From assembly GCA_024699855.1 (NCBI GenBank), contig JAMPIQ010000002.1:14508001-14572000 (forward strand): a stretch of DNA of 64,000 bases, in the 5' to 3' direction. This DNA is from Aphelenchoides besseyi. Taxonomy: Eukaryota > Nematoda > Chromadorea > Rhabditida > Aphelenchoididae. A program made the translations under genes and the position numbers. The notes under the pieces were generated by a model, which saw only the letters and a list, made by a program, of their open reading frames with translations, made no database searches and had not been told where the DNA came from. Below, piece after piece: positions 43,130-53,498 of this stretch; within the stretch, counting starts at the first letter, position 1; each line of letters begins with the position of its first letter.

Positions 43130-44656
43130 TTAGAATTCGCCGTCTTTGCTGTGCAGTGGACCTGCTAGGTCAACGCTTGTGACTTGAAAGAGACGACCAA
43201 TTGTTGTTCGTTCTTTGGGAAGTTGAGCCCATTCAGATGTGCTGAACGGTTGTGCGTCTTCCAAACGGCAATTCTTGCAGCTGATTTGAGCGTCTTTTGC
43301 AACCTTTGCTTTCACAAAATACTTTTGTCGTAATTCAGCGAGGATTGTTGATGGTCCTGAGTGTAGCATCTTCTCGTGAGTGAAGGTTGCAATCTGTTGT
43401 GTGACTTTCGATTTTGTTGAGAGCCAGATCGGTATTTTCATTTCTTCAGTTAAGTCGCTGTATTGTAAACGTGAATGAACTCGAAGAACGTCATTCTCGT
43501 CGCGTTTTAATCTCAATTTGGCGATTTTGCGTTCTCCCGGTTGGTTACTTTGTTGGGCAAACCGAATCAACGCGTTTTCTGCTTGTTCACGATCCATCTT
43601 CTGCTTCGTAGTCTTTAGCAAGTTCTCCATCGTGAGTGAGATGGATTCTTCCCAATTGGTACCTAAGACCACGAGTTCATTTGTCTCCATGCTCAAGAGA
43701 CTGATCGTATTTTCGTTTTGTTCCTGTCCTGGTTGAGCAACGATTTTTGGAAGAACAAGCGTTGACGGCCAGAGTGTTTCGTCATTAATCCATTTGGGTC
43801 CGTTCCACCAAAGCGTGCTTTTGCTCAGCTCGTCTGCACTGGCTCCTCTACTCACGATATCGGCGGGGTTTTCTTTCGTATCGAAGTGACGAATCTCAAA
43901 CTCATTTCGACCCTTTGAAATTTCAATCGCTCGATTGCGCACGAAAATTGACTTGGAGTTCAACGGGGTTGCCACTTGTTGAATGGCTATCGAGGAATCC
44001 GACCAAATGGTGACCGATGTGATTTCGGGAATTTTTAGTTTAACAAATTTGGTCGCGCGAATGGCCGTGAGTAAAGCTTGTAGTTCCAGTTTGGGGATCG
44101 TGAGTTCCGGTTTTTGTTGGGTCAATGACTTCGGAGCCACACGGCTTTTACTGAAGATTAATTGTGATTTTGTATCTTGGTCGTTTTTTGTCGTCAAGTA
44201 AACTGCTATTCCGTAGGCGTATTGGCTCGAATCCGCGAATGTGTGCAATGAAAGGAATTTGGCGTTCGTTACTGATACATGTTGAGGAATTGCGAATTTG
44301 CCTTCCCAATTTTCTTCGATTCGGTTCCATTTGGTGGACCATTTTTGCGGAAGTTCCTCATCCCAACTTACTTTGGATTGCCAAAGTTCTTGCAAGAGAA
44401 GTTTAGCTTCCACAAATAAAGATGACAAGCTACCAAGTGGATCAAATGCCTTTGCTGCTCGGCTTGCAATCATCCGTTTTGTCCAAATTGTTGACTCTTT
44501 CTTAAGGCTTTCGACGACGAACGTGTCGGAATAAAAATCCCATCGAACGCCCAGAACTTTTGTCATCGTCGTTTCGTTCTCTTTGTTTTCACCAATCTGT
44601 TGAATCACCGATTTTGAATTGGATTCAAATTCACAAAGTGGCAGTTTCGCGGTCAT
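43130..44656 (-). CDS. BEL/Pao RT C-terminal, RNase H and integrase zinc-binding segment
   Basis: The frame holds KVLGVRWDFYSD (BEL RT thumb), FDPLGSLSSLFVEAKLLLQE, FADSSQYAYGIAVYL and IPKLELQALLTAIRA (RNase H-like, with LELQ), a WSDSS motif, then an H2C2 integrase finger (HEKMLHSGPS and CKNC). It ends as VTSVDLAGPL where the integrase core starts. Neighbouring pol pieces are in other frames. Confidence 0.85.
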   Translation of the reverse strand: MTAKLPLCEFESNSKSVIQQIGENKENETTMTKVLGVRWDFYSDTFVVESLKKESTIWTKRMIASRAAKAFDPLGSLSSLFVEAKLLLQELWQSKVSWDEELPQKWSTKWNRIEENWEGKFAIPQHVSVTNAKFLSLHTFADSSQYAYGIAVYLTTKNDQDTKSQLIFSKSRVAPKSLTQQKPELTIPKLELQALLTAIRATKFVKLKIPEITSVTIWSDSSIAIQQVATPLNSKSIFVRNRAIEISKGRNEFEIRHFDTKENPADIVSRGASADELSKSTLWWNGPKWINDETLWPSTLVLPKIVAQPGQEQNENTISLLSMETNELVVLGTNWEESISLTMENLLKTTKQKMDREQAENALIRFAQQSNQPGERKIAKLRLKRDENDVLRVHSRLQYSDLTEEMKIPIWLSTKSKVTQQIATFTHEKMLHSGPSTILAELRQKYFVKAKVAKDAQISCKNCRLEDAQPFSTSEWAQLPKERTTIGRLFQVTSVDLAGPLHSKDGEF

Positions 44657-44749
44657 TAGATGATCTCGGATTGTAATGGAGTCTTGGATCGCTTCTTGCT
44701 CGCTGTCATAAGATCGAACGACCTTGTCGACATAAATCGATTCTGTGTG

Positions 44750-45445
44750 TTATTTCAATTGCGGTAATCTCATTAAATGAAACCGAATGGTCATGTCGAG
44801 AAGTGAAGGGCTACAAGCCATTCCGAATGCAACACTTCGAAATCGCATAACTTGTAGGTTGGAGCGGTCGAACGGTTGATTCCAATTTGCCGGAACTAAA
44901 AACCGTACTGCATCGCGATTTTTCGCCTTGAGAGCAAGTCGGTGAAATGCTTTTGAGACGTCCGAAACAACCAAAATCTTTTTCATTCTTGATCGTAAGA
45001 GAATGCCGACTATGTCCGCTAAATTCAGTGGTCCGACGTGCATGCAATCGTTTAAACTGTGTAATTTGCCCATCCGGGCCGATGCGTCGTACACGATACG
45101 AACTGGTGTTGTTTTGGAATTTTTCTTTACCAATTGATAAGGTAAATAGTAAATTGGGTGGTTGTCTTCTGTTTTTGTTTGGACTCTTTCGATGATTTTT
45201 GCGTCTAGTTGCTGCTCAATTATTGTGCGAAATTGAGCCATCGTTCGTTGATCATCTTTCAAACGTTTTAATGTAGACGAGGTTCGTCGAAATGTGAGCT
45301 CGAAATTAGTCGGAAGTTCGGGTTTCAGCTTATTCCACAACCAACCCACTTCGTATTGTCCGTCGGGAGTTTGGGAGACGGAATTCTGAAACTCAGACCA
45401 AATCTTTTCATTCGCGTTATCTGTTTCGGGTGGTTGTTTACCCAA
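44750..45445 (-). CDS. BEL/Pao reverse transcriptase N-terminal segment
   Basis: The frame includes YYLPYQLVKKNSKTTPVRIV, YDASARMGKLHSLNDC, ILVVSDVSKAFHRLAL (first catalytic Asp region) and FGMACSPSLLDMTI, all characteristic of BEL/Pao RT. It is truncated upstream at the junction with MULE sequence near 45480 and breaks before the usual YVDD-type motif, of which YVDK is visible at about 44730 in another frame. Confidence 0.85.
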   Translation of the reverse strand: MGKQPPETDNANEKIWSEFQNSVSQTPDGQYEVGWLWNKLKPELPTNFELTFRRTSSTLKRLKDDQRTMAQFRTIIEQQLDAKIIERVQTKTEDNHPIYYLPYQLVKKNSKTTPVRIVYDASARMGKLHSLNDCMHVGPLNLADIVGILLRSRMKKILVVSDVSKAFHRLALKAKNRDAVRFLVPANWNQPFDRSNLQVMRFRSVAFGMACSPSLLDMTIRFHLMRLPQLK

Positions 45446-45480
45446 ATTATCACAGTCCCAAAACTGTGCAATCTTTTCGT

Positions 45481-46109
45481 CCGGTGTTTGTGATCTTGGC
45501 CCAACGCGAAGAGTTTGTTTTTCCCATTGCCTATGCGTTGTTGCCTAACAAACATCAAGAAGAAGATCGCCGAAGCAGGTTTGATCGGGCGCTACGAAAG
45601 CGACGAGTTTTTCTTGTTTTTGCCGAATGATTCCCGCCCTTTCATTTGTTCTTGTTTCAAATCTCGATCGTGTTGTGGAGGCGCTTTCGGATGTTCTGCC
45701 AGAGGAACTTGATCCGGTAATGGTTTACTTTGAAACTAATTATTTAGGAATCACTCATCGAAACCGTCGGCGACGTCCACTTTTCCCCCCGGAATTGTTG
45801 TCTGTTTACGAACGGACTTTGATGGGCGAGGACCGAACAAACAACTACGCGGAAGCTGCCCATCGACGTTTGCAAACGGAGTTGAGCGTGGAGCATCCAA
45901 CTCTGTGGAAGTTCATCGATGGGCTTCGACGTATCCAAAAGTCACGCGACAGAGAGTTCGAAAATTTTGTTTCAGGTGCACCACCAGCGAAAAAACGATC
46001 CCGGTATGTTCAATCCGATGAGCGTATCCTCCGCATCGTGAACTTTTACGACCAACGAACCCCTGTTGAATATTTACGTGGAATCGCCCAAAACATCGGG
46101 ATGCATTGA
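45481..46109 (+). pseudogene. MULE-type transposase fragment
   Basis: The plus frame PVFVILAQREEFVFPIAYAL followed by LPNKH is a classic MULE domain segment. After a frame change the second frame (45627-46109) gives PEELDPVMVYFETNYLG, RRRPLFPPELLSVYERTL and RTNNYAEAAHRRLQTEL...HPTLWKFIDGL, the conserved C-terminal part of invertebrate MULE transposases. The N-terminus and terminal repeats are absent. It is decayed and abuts the BEL element. Confidence 0.75.
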
Positions 46110-46734
46110 GTTTGACCTTTTTAACTGTTTTCTTAACTTTTTACCATTTGTATCAATTTCTTTTTTCGCATCATGATTTACCCCAAAAACCAAATTCACG
46201 TATAATTAGAGAAACTCTTCCGATTGTCGAGCACCTTGCCGTTGGTGGAAGAGCTTAACCCATCAGCCTTTTAAAGACTGATGGGAACGAAGACTCGACA
46301 TTTCAACACAAGAAATAATAATAGCCACACAAAATTAAAACAGCAGTAATTATAATAGACAATTCAATGGACACAGACGTGTAAAATGGCTATCGCGCCA
46401 AATCAAGCCTGCGCCAAAAAAATACGTACCGTACTTTCATTGACTCAACACTTTTTCGCAACACATGTGTGCGCGATCAAGTTTTAGAGAAGACGAAAAG
46501 GCGCGCGAACCGTCGGCCATTTGACAAACTGTCCCAAAACTTGCGTCCATAAATTAGACGGAAACGTGAGCGCATTACCGTAAGCGGCGTCGTGTGTCTG
46601 GCGTCCAACAAGTGTGTCGATACATCTGTTGTCATTTAATCTCTCCTTTCCAAGTGTTCAACTTCACTGCAATCGAACTGTCGAGTTTTTTTTTACTTTT
46701 CGTTGATTGTTGTTTGTAACGCACATTAGTAGCA
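46110..46734. other. Intergenic, no gene seen
   Basis: Non-coding stretch with one small hairpin (CCCATCAG...CTGATGGG at about 46258-46285). The right end presumably contains the promoter of gene Q. Confidence 0.5.
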
Positions 46735-48221
46735 ATGCCAATTCAACCCAAGCAAATTGTTGCCGACCAATTTATGTTCGTTTGCGACGAATTGACCGTA
46801 TATAGATTCTGTGAACGGAGAACCCTTATCAATTAGTAAAGGGTCGTAAATCGACGCTTTACTCGGCGCCAGACTTTTACGACCCTTTGTTCCTGTCTTA
46901 TCAATACTCTATAAATTCTCGAGTTCGCCCGTTTCTTAGTAGAATCATACTTTCGCTAATTATTCATCAATTGCTATTATAAAGGAATAAAAATCCTTTA
47001 CAGATTCGACTACAAAAACGACACGCAATAGTTAGTCCGGTTTTTTCTTTTTTTTGTTGTTTTTTAGCGAATTTGATTTGGAATTGACGGATCCGAGCAG
47101 TAACAATGGAACAGACGTTTCGCGTATCTATTCCGTTTATTCACTGGATCCGCTAACAGTGGCCGTAACACTGGGCGATCGTCTCGATGTGCAGTTCTTT
47201 TGTATTGGCAAACTCGACATTGAAAACGCAACTCTACAAATTCAACAACAACTACTGCGCTTAGATGATCACGAGCGAGGTCGATACATGCAATTGGAAT
47301 GGTTGTTTCAAGAACCATCTTGTGATCTCAAAGATGGTTTGTGGTGCGTCATGTTCGACTTAAATATGGCGACGCATCTCGTAACGGAAATTTCGTTTGG
47401 AGATCATAACCAACTCCAACGATCGGAGTATGCAGCATTGCCGTTTGCGGGACAGTATTTCGCTCAATTCGACGGTTGTTTTTATGGATTAAAGGTCGGT
47501 ATGCCAGGTGATGATGATTTTGATACCGTTGGTCTTATCAAGTTCTGCACATCGTCTCGCCAACAAATTCGCCAAACAACGAAAACTGTGGCAGAAATTT
47601 GTCTTGATCATCATTTCGCTTCTGGTTAGTTGTCATTCGTTTTAAATTTCGGCTTTTTGTTTATTCAGGTGTAAGATTTGCGTGTTTAATTGGGAAAACA
47701 GTGTTTGTCCCCGTTTTATCGTTGGAAAGTAATCAAAAGACCAATTTGTTCGCTTTGGATCTGGAAACTTTGCAATGGAGTCTGTTTGATACGTTGGATT
47801 ACGGTCAAGCTCGCGTACATTGGCGTTACATTCTGTTCACCGACCGGAAAAAAACATTAATTACGCGTACAAACTCTACTCATCCAGAACCTTCCAAGTC
47901 TTTTTGCTATGTCTTCAAGTAGGTGGTACACGTGCAGTGAAATTATTTCCATTTAGTGAGCCCGATTCTCTGGTCGACTCGGCATGGTTCTGCCTCAAGA
48001 AAATCATCGAAGCTCAACCGAGCGCACAAGAATACATTCTGTCGAAATTACTTGTAACGTCCCGTTATAAATTCCTTCTTAATCAAGTTCTAGAGTGCCG
48101 CACCCCTAGCCCCGCCTCCAATTTATCGTTAACGAATCTTCTCTCCACCCAACTTTTACTTCGACCTTTTTTCTTCATCAAGTGTAGTTGTGTACTTTAT
48201 TTTCGTCCATCGCTTAAATAA
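46735..48221 (+). CDS. Q: paralogue of the P proteins
   Basis: Exon 1 (46735-46835) encodes MPIQPKQIVADQFMFVCDEL...LINY. Exon 2 (47068-47624) encodes EFDLELTDPSSNNG and a strand-rich region (LTVAVTLGDRLDVQFFCIG, GLWCVMFDLN, FAQFDGCFYGLKV). Exon 3 continues GVRFACLIGKTVFVPVLSLE and LFALDLETLQWSLFDTL to FCYVF. Exon 4 gives NEPDSLVDSAWFCLKKII...VTSRYKFLL and ends RPSLK beside an AATAAA signal. The intron before exon 4 splits an Asn codon as AA|T, exactly as in P before NRPETLTALARRA. About 400 residues. Function unknown. Confidence 0.6.
46836..46894. repeat. Hairpin at the donor of Q intron 1
   Basis: AAAGGGTCGTAAA at 46838-46850 pairs with TTTTACGACCCTTT at about 46875-46888 (stem of 13 or so, with a 24-base loop containing GGCGCC). 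The stem begins two bases into the intron, so it could mask the 5' splice site. It might also be the end of a small MITE. Confidence 0.55.
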
Positions 48222-48447
48222 ACTTCTCTATTACCTAAGTAGATTTATTCGATTTTATTGTAAGGAGAATACAAAACCTTACACTGGAAAGTTCAAGAGG
48301 GAGTATTTAGGACTCTAAACACGCCATTTGTTGTCTGTTAATAGTTTTTCGACAAATAAACCCATTTTGTTGCTTATATTTCACACTCGATACACAACCG
48401 AAGAAGAAATCAGAATTGGGACTTTTACTCATCATATACATTCCTTT

Positions 48448-48810
48448 ATGTCTCAACGAACGGCTGCGTATTCTACTGTTCGGGGATTATTGCCGGTGGC
48501 ATCGTTTCTCCAACGATTGAAATCCTCGAATTCGGATCAGAAGCGGCGAGATCTAGTGGCCGGTGCTACCGGAGCCGAACTTTTGGCGTTGGTTGAGATT
48601 GCCTACAAGGTGTTGCATGCGCATTTTCCGTTGAAGCGCCGACAACTCGAGCGCTTGCGGACACACGCGCCACTTCTCCGAAAACTTTCGCGAGTACGAA
48701 GTGAGAGATCGGCACGTCGACTCGTTCAATCGGGAGCAGGTGTTGCGGCGCTAATGCCGATTATCACACCGATTTTGATTCATTTGTTGGCTTCCGTGCG
48801 CCACGACTAG
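48448..48810 (+). CDS. Basic virion-core-like ORF (virus-like gene cluster 1)
   Basis: The frame starts MSQRTAAYSTVRGLLPVASF. It has a helical segment (AELLALVEIAYKVLHAHFPL), an Arg-rich stretch (LRKLSRVRSERSARRLV) and a Gly/hydrophobic end (GAGVAALMPIITPILIHLL). I recognise the layout from uncharacterised basic proteins that recur in invertebrate genomes as part of virus-like or mobile DNA. The exact family is not certain. A TAG separates it from the next frame, which follows with no gap. Confidence 0.45.
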   Translation: MSQRTAAYSTVRGLLPVASFLQRLKSSNSDQKRRDLVAGATGAELLALVEIAYKVLHAHFPLKRRQLERLRTHAPLLRKLSRVRSERSARRLVQSGAGVAALMPIITPILIHLLASVRHD

Positions 48811-49116
48811 TTGCTCGATTTATTGGCTCCGATGGCGCGGACGTTTGTTTTGGTTCCTCCGGAACGTCTTCGCGATAACGTGTCGGAATTAATGGCCCGA
48901 AAAATGTCGGACAATTTTTTAACGAACGCGATGTTGATGTTCGAGAAAATTTACACTGACAAAACTCTCGATAAGTCAACGAAATTTGTTGATGAATCAG
49001 GCACCAGTCAGCTATTTGAAACAATGGAAAGCTGTCGAAAGCAAGCCGGTGGCTGTCACTGTGACCGATCAACCAAACAATCCGTCCACCGAAACGACCG
49101 CCTCGATTACGACTAA
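48811..49116 (+). CDS. Virus-like gene cluster 2 (starts with an FVLVPPERL motif)
   Basis: In the same frame directly after the TAG, an internal ATG begins MARTFVLVPPERLRDNVSEL. A helical region follows (NFLTNAMLMFEKIYTDKTL). A short M-x-x-FVLVP motif after a basic ORF is the second part of the arrangement mentioned for the preceding ORF. The reading shifts frame near 48990, where the third frame takes over. Confidence 0.4.
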   Translation: MLDLLAPMARTFVLVPPERLRDNVSELMARKMSDNFLTNAMLMFEKIYTDKTLDKSTKFVDESGTSQLFETMESCRKQAGGCHCDRSTKQSVHRNDRLDYD

Positions 49117-49699
49117 AGAGGAATTACCATCGAACATTACAGAGTCCGGAGATGGTGAAACAGTCGCTGAAATCACAGACGAGCCGCCAAAGAATTCAAC
49201 TCCCTCGGCGAAGAAAAAGTTGACGGTAAAACCGAAAAGCGCAAAAGCGACCTCCGAGACAAACTCTCCTATCGCCACAACCGTAACCTCCGAAACATCC
49301 TCTCCAACGACTGGCTCTCCTCCCACAAACAAGCCGACAGCTGCCGCAAACAAGCCGCCTGTTACCGCAAAATCGCAAAAGTTGATCAATCGCCAAAAAA
49401 ACAATCAGCCAATGAACAGTAGGGATATTGAGAAACGTAAGGCGGATTTTGAACGCATGTGGCTCCAAATGAACGAGAATCCATTAGAATATGGAATTGA
49501 TTCACGGAATCGTGTTTACAATACAATATCCAAACGCCCAATTCAGAGCAGCAATGCGAAAGACGCGTTGGCATTTCTCATGAACGCCGGCACATTCAAC
49601 AAAACACCTCCTGGTACGCGCACATTGAAAAACCATTTGATTGCGATGAAAGAATTTAATGATTACTTTTGTATTTTCATGCATTACCTGTGCATGTGA
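48986..49699 (+). CDS. Virus-like gene cluster 3 (Ser/Thr/Pro linker plus C-terminal domain)
   Basis: The 237-codon frame opens with sequence that seems to continue the preceding ORF (YLKQWKAVESKPV). A long Thr/Pro/Lys-rich linker follows, then a compact C-terminal domain (RDIEKRKADFERMWLQMNEN, DALAFLMNAGTFNKTPPG, LIAMKEFNDYF). The domain resembles the last part of the same class of invertebrate virus-like proteins. Frame breaks indicate decay. Confidence 0.4.
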   Translation: MLMNQAPVSYLKQWKAVESKPVAVTVTDQPNNPSTETTASITTKEELPSNITESGDGETVAEITDEPPKNSTPSAKKKLTVKPKSAKATSETNSPIATTVTSETSSPTTGSPPTNKPTAAANKPPVTAKSQKLINRQKNNQPMNSRDIEKRKADFERMWLQMNENPLEYGIDSRNRVYNTISKRPIQSSNAKDALAFLMNAGTFNKTPPGTRTLKNHLIAMKEFNDYFCIFMHYLCM

Positions 49700-49879
49700 T
49701 TGCGCGACGTCGCGCGCCTTTTGGCGGCATTTTTCCATTTATGGTCAATACCTGTGGTTTTTGTGCATGTTTCTGCCTAATTTGCTGTTAATTAGTGACA
49801 GGTTATGATTACAGTGATAATTATGACAGGTGCCGTACAATAATGATTAATTGCTTTTTTATTGATTTTTTATCGATTT

Positions 49880-50420
49880 TCTTATGGGCTATACGTAGTA
49901 CACTACCCGCGTGGACAGCGTTCAACCGCTCAAGATTGCTGCTCACGAACAAGCAAACATCAATGGAAATCAAACGACGTTACTTTCAACAAGTCGTGAT
50001 CCCGACTCTGCTTTATGGCTGCGAAATTTGGGCGCTTACCAAAATAACCGAAATACGTCTACTTCGCTGTCAACGGGCAATGGAGTGGCGTTTTCTCAAA
50101 ATCCGCCTCAAAGAAAAACGGCCAAGCACGTGGATCCAGCAACAAAAACAACTCAACGACATCGTAGTTGCGTTTCGGACTCGCAAATGGAATTACGCTC
50201 AAAGGTCATGAGTCGCGAGAACGAAAACCGTTGGAGCACAAAATTGGTCCAATGGACACCCGATGGCAAGAAACCACGAGTCCGCCAAGAACGCGTTACG
50301 CCGATGACTTCAAGTCGGTGATCGAACCGCACAAAAAATGGACGGACTTTGCAAAAACCACGCAGTGAAATCAGTTGCGGGCATCCTTTGTCCGCGAATT
50401 GTGACAATCAAATTTATTTC
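49880..50420 (+). mobile_element. RTE-type LINE, 3' fragment
   Basis: The frame WTAFNRSRLLLTNKQTSMEI, then QVVIPTLLYGCEIWALTK and RCQRAMEWRFLKIRLKEK, is the C-terminal end of an RTE reverse transcriptase ORF. After a frameshift near 50200 the ending continues (NWSNGHPMAR...). The fragment begins at almost the residue where the LINE at 10276-12889 stops. The 3' tail after 50420 is not clearly defined. Confidence 0.7.
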
Positions 50421-50681
50421 CTTAAATAACGAACGCGAGCTGTAAAAGCTAATGGCTGTGAGAGCCTGCGGTCCGGACGGTCTCGGGATAAAGAATGATA
50501 GAGAGAAGAAATGATCGGCGTCGCGACGCTTTTTATACGCGGATCCTGAGATCCGCGGACATCCTTCGCTACGCACCATCGATGAATTCTTTGTTTATTG
50601 TTGTTGTTATGCGATAAAGGAAATTACATTAAAAATCAAATTAGTTGGTATTTGAAGAGAGTTTGGTTGGGAACAACATGG
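50421..50681. other. Between LINE fragment and protease gene
   Basis: Short stretch with a GC-rich palindromic motif (GCGGATCCTGAGATCCGC near 50540). It may include the LINE 3' UTR and the protease 3' UTR. No gene is seen. Confidence 0.4.
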
Positions 50682-52120
50682 CTAACTTTGACTAGCCCAG
50701 TATTCGTCGTCGGATCTGGCCGGCTTCGGATCAGATGTTGGAGTAGGTTCTCCGGGAAGAAGTCGGTATCCGGTAGAGTAATAGTGCTTCACGACGGAAC
50801 TTATCCAAAGACGGTGATCATAGTCCATCACAACCAGATTGCGTGGCAACGGCCCGTTTGCTTTCATCTTTGTGTCCTTGTTGCAACACGGCTTGCCTGC
50901 GCGCATTAATCCAACCAGAACTGGGCGTGAGTCAGTCGATCTGAACAAAATTATTGCAGTTAATATTAAAAATTCATAATTTACGATTTACAACTGATTC
51001 CCGCGCCAGAGTCACCTGGGCAACTGGCATCGGTGTAATTGTAGATGTAGATAGTGCCCAAAGGATGCAAATTGCCAGGTTCAATGTTTTGCTAAAAAAT
51101 TAATGTATTAAACCGTTCAAAAGTTAGTTAAACTCACTGCACGCTCCACCGCTGCGCAACAACCGGGTTCCATAAGCACTCCGGATGTGTATCGAAGGGC
51201 AGTTCCATCAATACACTTAGTTCCATCCTGATTGAATGTCTTTCCTGAGCCTTAAAAATAGACTTAAATGCGTTATCATCTCTAAGCACATAAGAAATTT
51301 TATTTTTCAGAATCGGCTAAAGTACAGAGAAAATGTAAGCACGCGCACTTTGCAAAATTCGTTCTAAAAATGAGAGCAAAACATGAATTTTTTGTTGTTT
51401 TTTTTGCATTGAGGATCTTTTCAAACTGACCGGCGTTACGTCATAATGCTTTAAATTTTTTATCATTTTGAAGCTCATTTTATGGCCGATAATCGTGAAA
51501 AACTTGCGCAGGTAGAATGAAAAAAATTATACAAATGATATCAATGGACTTCTTACACAGTCTATAAATTATTACCTCGGTACTGGCATTGCTCCCATCG
51601 ATCGAGCGGCCGGATCACATCAACTACAGTTGTAGATGGCTGAGAAATTGGATCAACTTCAGATGCGCCTAATCTGGGAAAGCCGATCGCTTCAAGTTCA
51701 CCTGGTTTAATCACAAATGGGTTGGTCAATGAAATAATAGCCATATCGTAGCTTGCTTCTGGGTTCAAGAAGTTTTTGAACCTTGGATGTATTGCGAAGT
51801 ACTTTACCGAGCGTTCAGTTCCACTGGAGCGTGATTCCCCGTCGGGGATTCCACCATAAACACGCCATTCGCTTAATGTACCGGAGTCAACGCAGTGTCC
51901 GCAAGTAATCACCAGGTCTGGACTTATCAGGCTTCCCGAGCAACTGTTTTCATGTCCATTCTAGAATTTGAACATATAAATATCATAAAATCCCCGATAA
52001 TAAGTTAACACAAATAAAATTTCCTCCGTTTTATTTTGAAAATATATGGTTGAATCCTCAAGTCATTTGAGAACTTACAACTGTTGACAATTTGATGTGG
52101 ACACTCCAGGGGGCCTTGTA

Positions 52121-53498
52121 CAGGGTGGTTAAAAATGAACTCCCACTTTTTTTCCCGAAAAAAAATTTTTGAAATGAAAAATCGGTCTGTTTTCATTTCG
52201 AGATCACAATTTATTAACAGTAATGAGTTCATCGGATTTCCACTTGTCCCCCTTGTCGATCCAGGCAGGTTTGAAGTCGCCGATGATAGTTGGCCATGAC
52301 TCGTTCGCGCATTGGTCGATCTTGTCTTAATTGGTCGGCGACTTCAACAATTGCCGTCCTCAACTCGTCGAGCGTTCTGGGACGCTGATCCGTGTTGAAT
52401 ATTCGGCCTTTCATGTAACCCCAAAGCCAGAAATCACATGGTGTGAGATCTGGAGATCGAGGTGGCCAAGCCGCGGGTGATGGATGGGCACGGGTTCCTC
52501 TTCCAATCCACCGCCCCGGGAATTCACGATCGAGCAAAGTCAGAACGTTGTTCCCAATATGACACGGGGCGCCATCTTGTTGGAACAAGATGTTGTGGAA
52601 ATTGGGCCAACCCCTAAGGCGTGGCAGGATCTCGTTAACCAGGGTTTGTTCCAACCACTGGGAGTTGATTCCCCGTTGACCGGCTGATGGTTCCCAAAAA
52701 ATTGGGCCAATCACGCCTTCAATGCCAACGCCTATCCACACCGTCACTTTCGGGGAGGGAAAACGACAGGTATCGAACCAATGCGGGTTGGAATCTGCCC
52801 ACATGATCCAATCGTGCCGATTCACACCCCCATCCAAATGAAAGTGGGCTTCATCGGTGAATAACAAGTTATTCAACCGATCCGGATCAGCCGCCAGACG
52901 CATCAACTCGTCTCGGGCAAAATTCATTCGCGTGGCGGGATCTGGAGCGTCGAGAGCGTGTGCCATCTGAAGATGGTAGGGACGCATCTTCAGGTCTTCT
53001 TTGAGGATAAGCTGGAGTGTGCTTCGTGACATCTGAGTGGTTGGCTCGTCTTCTCCATCACCACTGGGTCCAATAATGAACGGATTGCGCTTCGTTGAAA
53101 GATGAGGGTTGGCCGCGAACGCTTCTCGAACATCTTCAATTGCTTCTGCGTTTCGAACACGCCTAAAGGGCAATGAAAAAAAAGCAAACTCGAACTCACT
53201 TGGACTTGTGCATACCGCGCTCGCCGTGCACTGAACCAGTGGCGTAGAAGTTTTCCACCCATTTTTGGATGGTTTTGCCATCGGGGTTACGAGCATCATC
53301 ATCTCCGGCATTACGACGAATTCGTTTGACAAACTTGACGTAACAGTACGCCTCCTCAATGAACACACCAACAAACTTCGCTTTTTCTTGAGCACTGTAG
53401 CCCATAACGATTTAACAAAACTAACCGATTTTTCCAATTTTTCATTTCAAAAAATTTTTTTTCGGGAAAAAAGTGGGAGTTCATTTTTAACCACCCTG
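52121..53498 (-). mobile_element. Intact Tc1/mariner-type transposon
   Basis: 1,378 bp with terminal inverted repeats starting CAGGGTGGTTAAAAATGAAC and extending about 60 bases with few mismatches. The element is flanked by TA on both sides (52119-52120 and 53499-53500). It has one transposase gene without internal stops. Removing the element and one TA restores the protease reading frame exactly. It lies in the middle of the protease exon. Confidence 0.95.
52229..53405 (-). CDS. Tc1/mariner transposase
   Basis: Two exons (53200-53405 and 52229-53162) join across a 37-base intron. The N-terminus MGYSAQEKAKFVGVFIEEAY to ENFYATGSVH is a helix-turn-helix of the DUF4817 kind. The second exon carries the catalytic core with LLFTDEAHFHLDGG (first Asp), ILFQQDGAPCHIGN (second Asp) and SPDLTPCDFWLWGYM (third acidic residue Asp). 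These are the mariner-type DDD arrangement found in insect and worm elements with long TIRs. About 380 residues, no lesions seen. Confidence 0.9.

Larger units (their letters stand above)
40408..45480 (-). mobile_element. BEL/Pao LTR-type retroelement, truncated, with envelope-like ORF
   Basis: In element orientation the order is reverse transcriptase (45445-44750, then 44656), RNase H, integrase zinc-binding and core segments (to 42437), integrase tail, then a long envelope-like frame (to 40550). Gag and protease are missing at the 45480 end, where MULE sequence begins. At least one stop (TGA at about 42434-42436) and two frame breaks (about 44700 and 43000-43130) interrupt pol. No paired LTRs were found. 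This is an old, non-autonomous copy. Confidence 0.85.

Noticed and set aside
46258..46285. CCCATCAG...CTGATGGG hairpin as a histone mRNA 3' stem-loop or terminator.
   Set aside because: Neither sequence nor context fits: no histone gene, and this is eukaryotic DNA.
50945..51010. Frameshift after the catalytic serine of the protease.
   Set aside because: Using the donor at TC|GTAAAT eight bases downstream of the first candidate GT keeps the frame and gives a normal trypsin end.
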